The notes beneath the pieces were generated by a model. The model saw only the letters and a list, made by a program, of their open reading frames with translations. It was not told where the DNA came from and searched no databases. A program made the position numbers and the translations under genes. A DNA stretch of 34,072 bases from contig CAMVON010000004.1 of assembly GCA_947169155.1 (NCBI GenBank), positions 113,012 through 147,083 of the forward strand, in the 5' to 3' direction. Shown piece after piece: positions 31,344 to 34,072 of the stretch (positions are counted from its first letter, which is position 1; every line of letters begins with the position of its first letter). The DNA is from an uncultured Clostridiaceae bacterium (GTDB lineage Bacteria; Bacillota; Clostridia; TANB77; CAG-465).

Positions 31344-31647
31344 ATTAGAAAGAGCCAAACAATTTTTACCTTTTGAAGCTTTAAATGGACTCAAAGAAGA
31401 ATTAAGAAGAAGAGAAATACAATATATAGAAAAGAAAGAGCTTTCAGAAGAAAAAAGCGAAGAACTACAAGAGATACTTCAAGAGCTAAATCCAGGTGAA
31501 AGAGTAATAGTTACATATTACTACAATAACAAATATACAAGACTTAGAGGAAGAGTAATATGCTTAAATCCATTAAAGAAAATTTTGAATGTTTCAAAGA
31601 TAGAAATTCCACTAAAGAATATATATGATATTGAAGTTATATACTAA
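31333..31647 (+). CDS. YolD-like protein
   Basis: A 104-residue member of the YolD-like family, small proteins found next to UvrX/UmuC-type polymerases and proposed to replace UmuD in Gram-positive bacteria. It has the family hallmarks RAKQFLPFEALNGLKEELR near the N-terminus (RAKQFLPF, ALNGL) and a basic beta-rich C-terminus with RLRGRVICLNP and IEIPLKNIYDIEV. AGGAGG (31322-31327) lies in the end of the polymerase gene, and the start overlaps that gene by 11 bases, so translation is coupled. Downstream gene follows after 17 bases without a terminator. Confidence 0.85.
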   Translation: MLTRLERAKQFLPFEALNGLKEELRRREIQYIEKKELSEEKSEELQEILQELNPGERVIVTYYYNNKYTRLRGRVICLNPLKKILNVSKIEIPLKNIYDIEVIY

Positions 31648-31664
31648 AAGAAGGAGAGATAAAT

Positions 31665-32645
31665 ATGGCAAAATTTAATATCAAATTAGACGCAAGAAAA
31701 ATTGAAAAAGAAATAAAAGATGTTATGACTAAAAGAATAAAAGAAATTGACATTTTAAAAAAAGAAGGAGATAAAAATATGAAAATATTAAATAAAAATT
31801 CTGAAATAATGCTAAATGCGTTTTTGGAAAAATATAACAAAACACATAATTATACTATTGAAGGAGAGGTGGATGAATTTCCTAAACATTTTCAGTTTTC
31901 GATAAAAAAAATAATGGAAGATTTAGAATACAATGGATATATAACAAGTTATGATGTGTATATAAGTGGAACTTGGACGGTAACATTAACACCAGAAGCC
32001 ATAGAATATTATGAAAAGAAAGGAAGTAGAGTAGAATTGTTTGAAGAATTGATGGATAATGAAAAAGAACTATTAAAAAAACTTATAGAAGTCGAAAATA
32101 ATGAAAAAGATATTACTGAGTATTTAAAGAATATATTAGAAAATGATAAAAATAATATTAAAAGAGGGGTAATTAAATCATTAACAGATAATGGTTTACT
32201 AAAAGTATTTTGGGCAGATGATACGGTCTACTATGCTAATTTAACTCAATCAGGAAGAACATATTATGAGAGAGAAGAAAAACATAACAAAAATATTGAA
32301 AAATTAGCATCAAGAACGTACAACATAGGAACTGTTACAGCAAGCGGTGGAAATGTTTTTATTGGTGATGTAACAAACTCACAATTAAATATAAATAATT
32401 CAATTTCAAATATTGAAAAAGAAATTGAAGATAAATGCGAATCAGAAGATGAAAAAGCAGAACTAAAAGAACTGCTAGATGAAGTAAAAGAGATTGCTGA
32501 GAATATACAAGAATCTGGAAATATAGCTAGAAGGAAAAAATTTTTTGAAAAAATGTCTGAACATTTAGCAAAGCATGGATGGTTTTATGGAGCTGTAATT
32601 GATATTATCGGACAAGCGGCAATTAACAGAATGGGAGGAATGTAG
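31665..32645 (+). CDS. Unknown protein with tandem winged-helix-like modules
   Basis: A 326-residue protein I cannot name. Residues about 43-119 and 146-207 look like two winged-helix modules with matching ends: a wing strand followed by LTPEAIEYYEKK in the first and LTQSGRTYYEREE in the second. Next is a short beta segment GGNVFIGDVTNSQLNIN (228-244), a GDVxNSQ-type motif that I associate with small regulatory or defence-linked proteins. The C-terminus (about 248-326) is helical and ends KHGWFYGAVIDIIGQAA. AAGGAGAG precedes the ATG. There is no terminator on either side, so it appears to share the SOS promoter with the polymerase and the MazG-like fusion. DNA binding is an inference. Confidence 0.6.
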   Translation: MAKFNIKLDARKIEKEIKDVMTKRIKEIDILKKEGDKNMKILNKNSEIMLNAFLEKYNKTHNYTIEGEVDEFPKHFQFSIKKIMEDLEYNGYITSYDVYISGTWTVTLTPEAIEYYEKKGSRVELFEELMDNEKELLKKLIEVENNEKDITEYLKNILENDKNNIKRGVIKSLTDNGLLKVFWADDTVYYANLTQSGRTYYEREEKHNKNIEKLASRTYNIGTVTASGGNVFIGDVTNSQLNINNSISNIEKEIEDKCESEDEKAELKELLDEVKEIAENIQESGNIARRKKFFEKMSEHLAKHGWFYGAVIDIIGQAAINRMGGM

Positions 32646-32649
32646 TATT

Positions 32650-34072
32650 ATGAGAACATTTAACAAATTAGTAAGAGATAAAATACCACAAATAAACAAA
32701 GACAAAGGAATAGCTTTCAAAGCTACAACACTAAACTATGAAGAATATAGAGTAGAACTAAATAAAAAATTAAAAGAAGAAGCAGATGAATATCTAGCAG
32801 ACAATTCAATAGAAGAACTAGCGGATTTACAAGAAGTAATATATGCAATATTAGATGAAAGAAAAATATCTAAAGAAGATTTTGAAAAAATCCGCTTAGA
32901 AAAAGATTCCCAAATTCAAGATGAAATAGAAAAATATAATAAAATGATTGAAGAAATTGAATACAAATTAAAAGAAAAAGATGAATACATAAAGCAAACT
33001 GAACAAAAATTTGTAGAAACAATAAAAGAAAAAGACGAAAAAATAAAAAATCAAGAGGATAATTATAATAAAAATTTAAAAGGAAATGAAAGTCAATTAA
33101 AAAATAAAGAAGAAATATATAAAAAGAAAGAGGAGGAACTAAACAATAAAATAAATGAATATATAAAAGAAATAGAAGAAAAAGAAAATTTTATAAAAAA
33201 TGAAAATGATAAATTTAAAAAAGAATTAGATAATAAAAATGAGGAAATTAAATCAATGAAAGAAAATAATGAAAAAATACAAAAAGAATTGGAAGAAAAA
33301 TTAAAAGAAAAAGAAGAATTATTAATAAAAGAAAATGGAAAATTTACTCTTGAATTAAATAATAAAATAGAAGAATTAAATAAAAAAGAAGAATTATTAA
33401 AAGAAAAAGAAGAGACGATAAAATCGTTAAATGAAAAATCAGAACAAATATTGGAAGGAAATATGCAAAATAACAAAGTCCAAAATGAATATAAGAAAAA
33501 TATGGAAGAACTTTTAAAAAATAAAGAGGAAATAATTAATGAAAAAGATGAGTTATTTAAAAAAGAAAAAGAAAAATTTGAGGAATTAACAAAGAATAAA
33601 GATGAACAAATAAAAGAAAAAATAACAAAGCTAAAAAAAATTGAAGAGGAAATGAATAATGATAAAATTAAATATGACGAAGAAATAAAAAAGTTAAATC
33701 AAGAATTAAAAAATAAAGAAAATTTATTAAATGAAAAGAATGAAGAAATTAGAATACAAAATGAAAAGTTAAAAAGAGAGGAAGAAAAGAATGATAAAGA
33801 TAAAAAAGAAAATGAAAAAATAATAAATATAAAAGAAGAAGAATTTAATAAAGAAAAAGATAAATTGAATTTAGTTATAAAATCACTTAATGAAAAATTA
33901 AAGTTATATGAAAATGAAATAAAGAATGAAGAAGAAAAGTTAAAATCTGAAATAGATAAATATCAAAAAGAATTAAAAGAAGCAATTAAAAAATTAAATC
34001 AAACGGAAGAAAAATTAAATAAAGAAAAAGAAAGATATAATGAATTATTGAAAGAAAATGAAATAAAGTCAA
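32650..34072 (+). CDS. MazG-like NTP pyrophosphatase domain fused to a long coiled coil (partial)
   Basis: The frame is open from the ATG at 32650 to the window end without a stop, giving at least 474 residues. Residues 5-86 match the small MazG-like pyrophosphohydrolases: KLVRDKIPQI (6-15), EEADE (43-47) with the ExxE metal ligands, and EELADLQEVIYAI (55-67) with ExxD. The usual GGF-containing end is missing. From about residue 87 the protein is an unbroken Lys/Glu/Asn/Leu coiled coil up to the end of the window. GGGAGG lies upstream, 4 bases after the preceding stop, so it is co-transcribed with the winged-helix-like gene. The coding DNA is extremely AT-rich. The C-terminal end and any effector domain are outside the window. 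Confidence 0.8.
   Translation, partial: MRTFNKLVRDKIPQINKDKGIAFKATTLNYEEYRVELNKKLKEEADEYLADNSIEELADLQEVIYAILDERKISKEDFEKIRLEKDSQIQDEIEKYNKMIEEIEYKLKEKDEYIKQTEQKFVETIKEKDEKIKNQEDNYNKNLKGNESQLKNKEEIYKKKEEELNNKINEYIKEIEEKENFIKNENDKFKKELDNKNEEIKSMKENNEKIQKELEEKLKEKEELLIKENGKFTLELNNKIEELNKKEELLKEKEETIKSLNEKSEQILEGNMQNNKVQNEYKKNMEELLKNKEEIINEKDELFKKEKEKFEELTKNKDEQIKEKITKLKKIEEEMNNDKIKYDEEIKKLNQELKNKENLLNEKNEEIRIQNEKLKREEEKNDKDKKENEKIINIKEEEFNKEKDKLNLVIKSLNEKLKLYENEIKNEEEKLKSEIDKYQKELKEAIKKLNQTEEKLNKEKERYNELLKENEIKS

Noticed and set aside
33093..33476. Minus-strand Ser/Phe-rich open frame opposite the coiled coil
   Set aside because: It is the antisense of a Lys/Glu-rich repeat-like coding region, has no ribosome binding site, and the plus-strand frame is open throughout.

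Overview
The window comes from a low-GC, monoderm-type bacterium, most likely a member of the Bacillota (Clostridia-like). Reasons: A/T-ending codons and strongly AT-rich intergenic DNA, consensus AAGGAGG-type ribosome binding sites, TTGACA-N17-TATAAT promoters, a Bacillus-type LexA box, a UvrX/YolD pair, and several ABC-F proteins. No species can be named from the sequence alone. No rRNA, tRNA, CRISPR array or insertion sequence was seen.

Layout. 1-918: end of recR, then glutamate racemase. 942-3963: a two-component system (OmpR-type regulator and histidine kinase) with a TatD-family nuclease, closed by a terminator facing hypoxanthine phosphoribosyltransferase on the minus strand. 4600-8801: three single-gene units (membrane-anchored transglutaminase-like protein, small unknown protein, P2-type cation ATPase), each with promoter and terminator. 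8834-10510: a COG0523/CobW-type GTPase with a His/Asp-rich loop plus a VOC-fold protein. 10512-16251: an aminotransferase, a large ferritin-like protein (minus), a membrane-anchored J-domain protein, a cyclophilin and histidine phosphatase (minus), and a threonine-aldolase-like enzyme.

16343-25508 is the most distinctive metabolic unit. One consensus promoter precedes seven tightly packed genes with no visible internal terminator: PaaK-like adenylate-forming enzyme, radical SAM enzyme with atypical cysteine spacing, threonine-synthase-like PLP enzyme, aminotransferase (paralogue of the one at 10636), ureohydrolase, ABC-F ATPase with a GC-rich foreign-looking tail, and a fold-III PLP decarboxylase. 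The set looks like a pathway that builds or modifies an amino-acid-derived small molecule, with the ABC-F protein as possible ribosome protection. The product is unknown and the pathway reading is inference.

25529-30010: a second ABC-F protein and two family-2 glycosyltransferases. 30022-34072: a LexA box overlaps the promoter of a Y-family polymerase gene, followed without visible terminator by a YolD-like gene, a tandem winged-helix protein, and an open frame running off the window that fuses a MazG-like NTP pyrophosphatase domain to a very long coiled coil. This apparently SOS-controlled set is the other candidate for an undescribed system, possibly DNA-damage or phage related.
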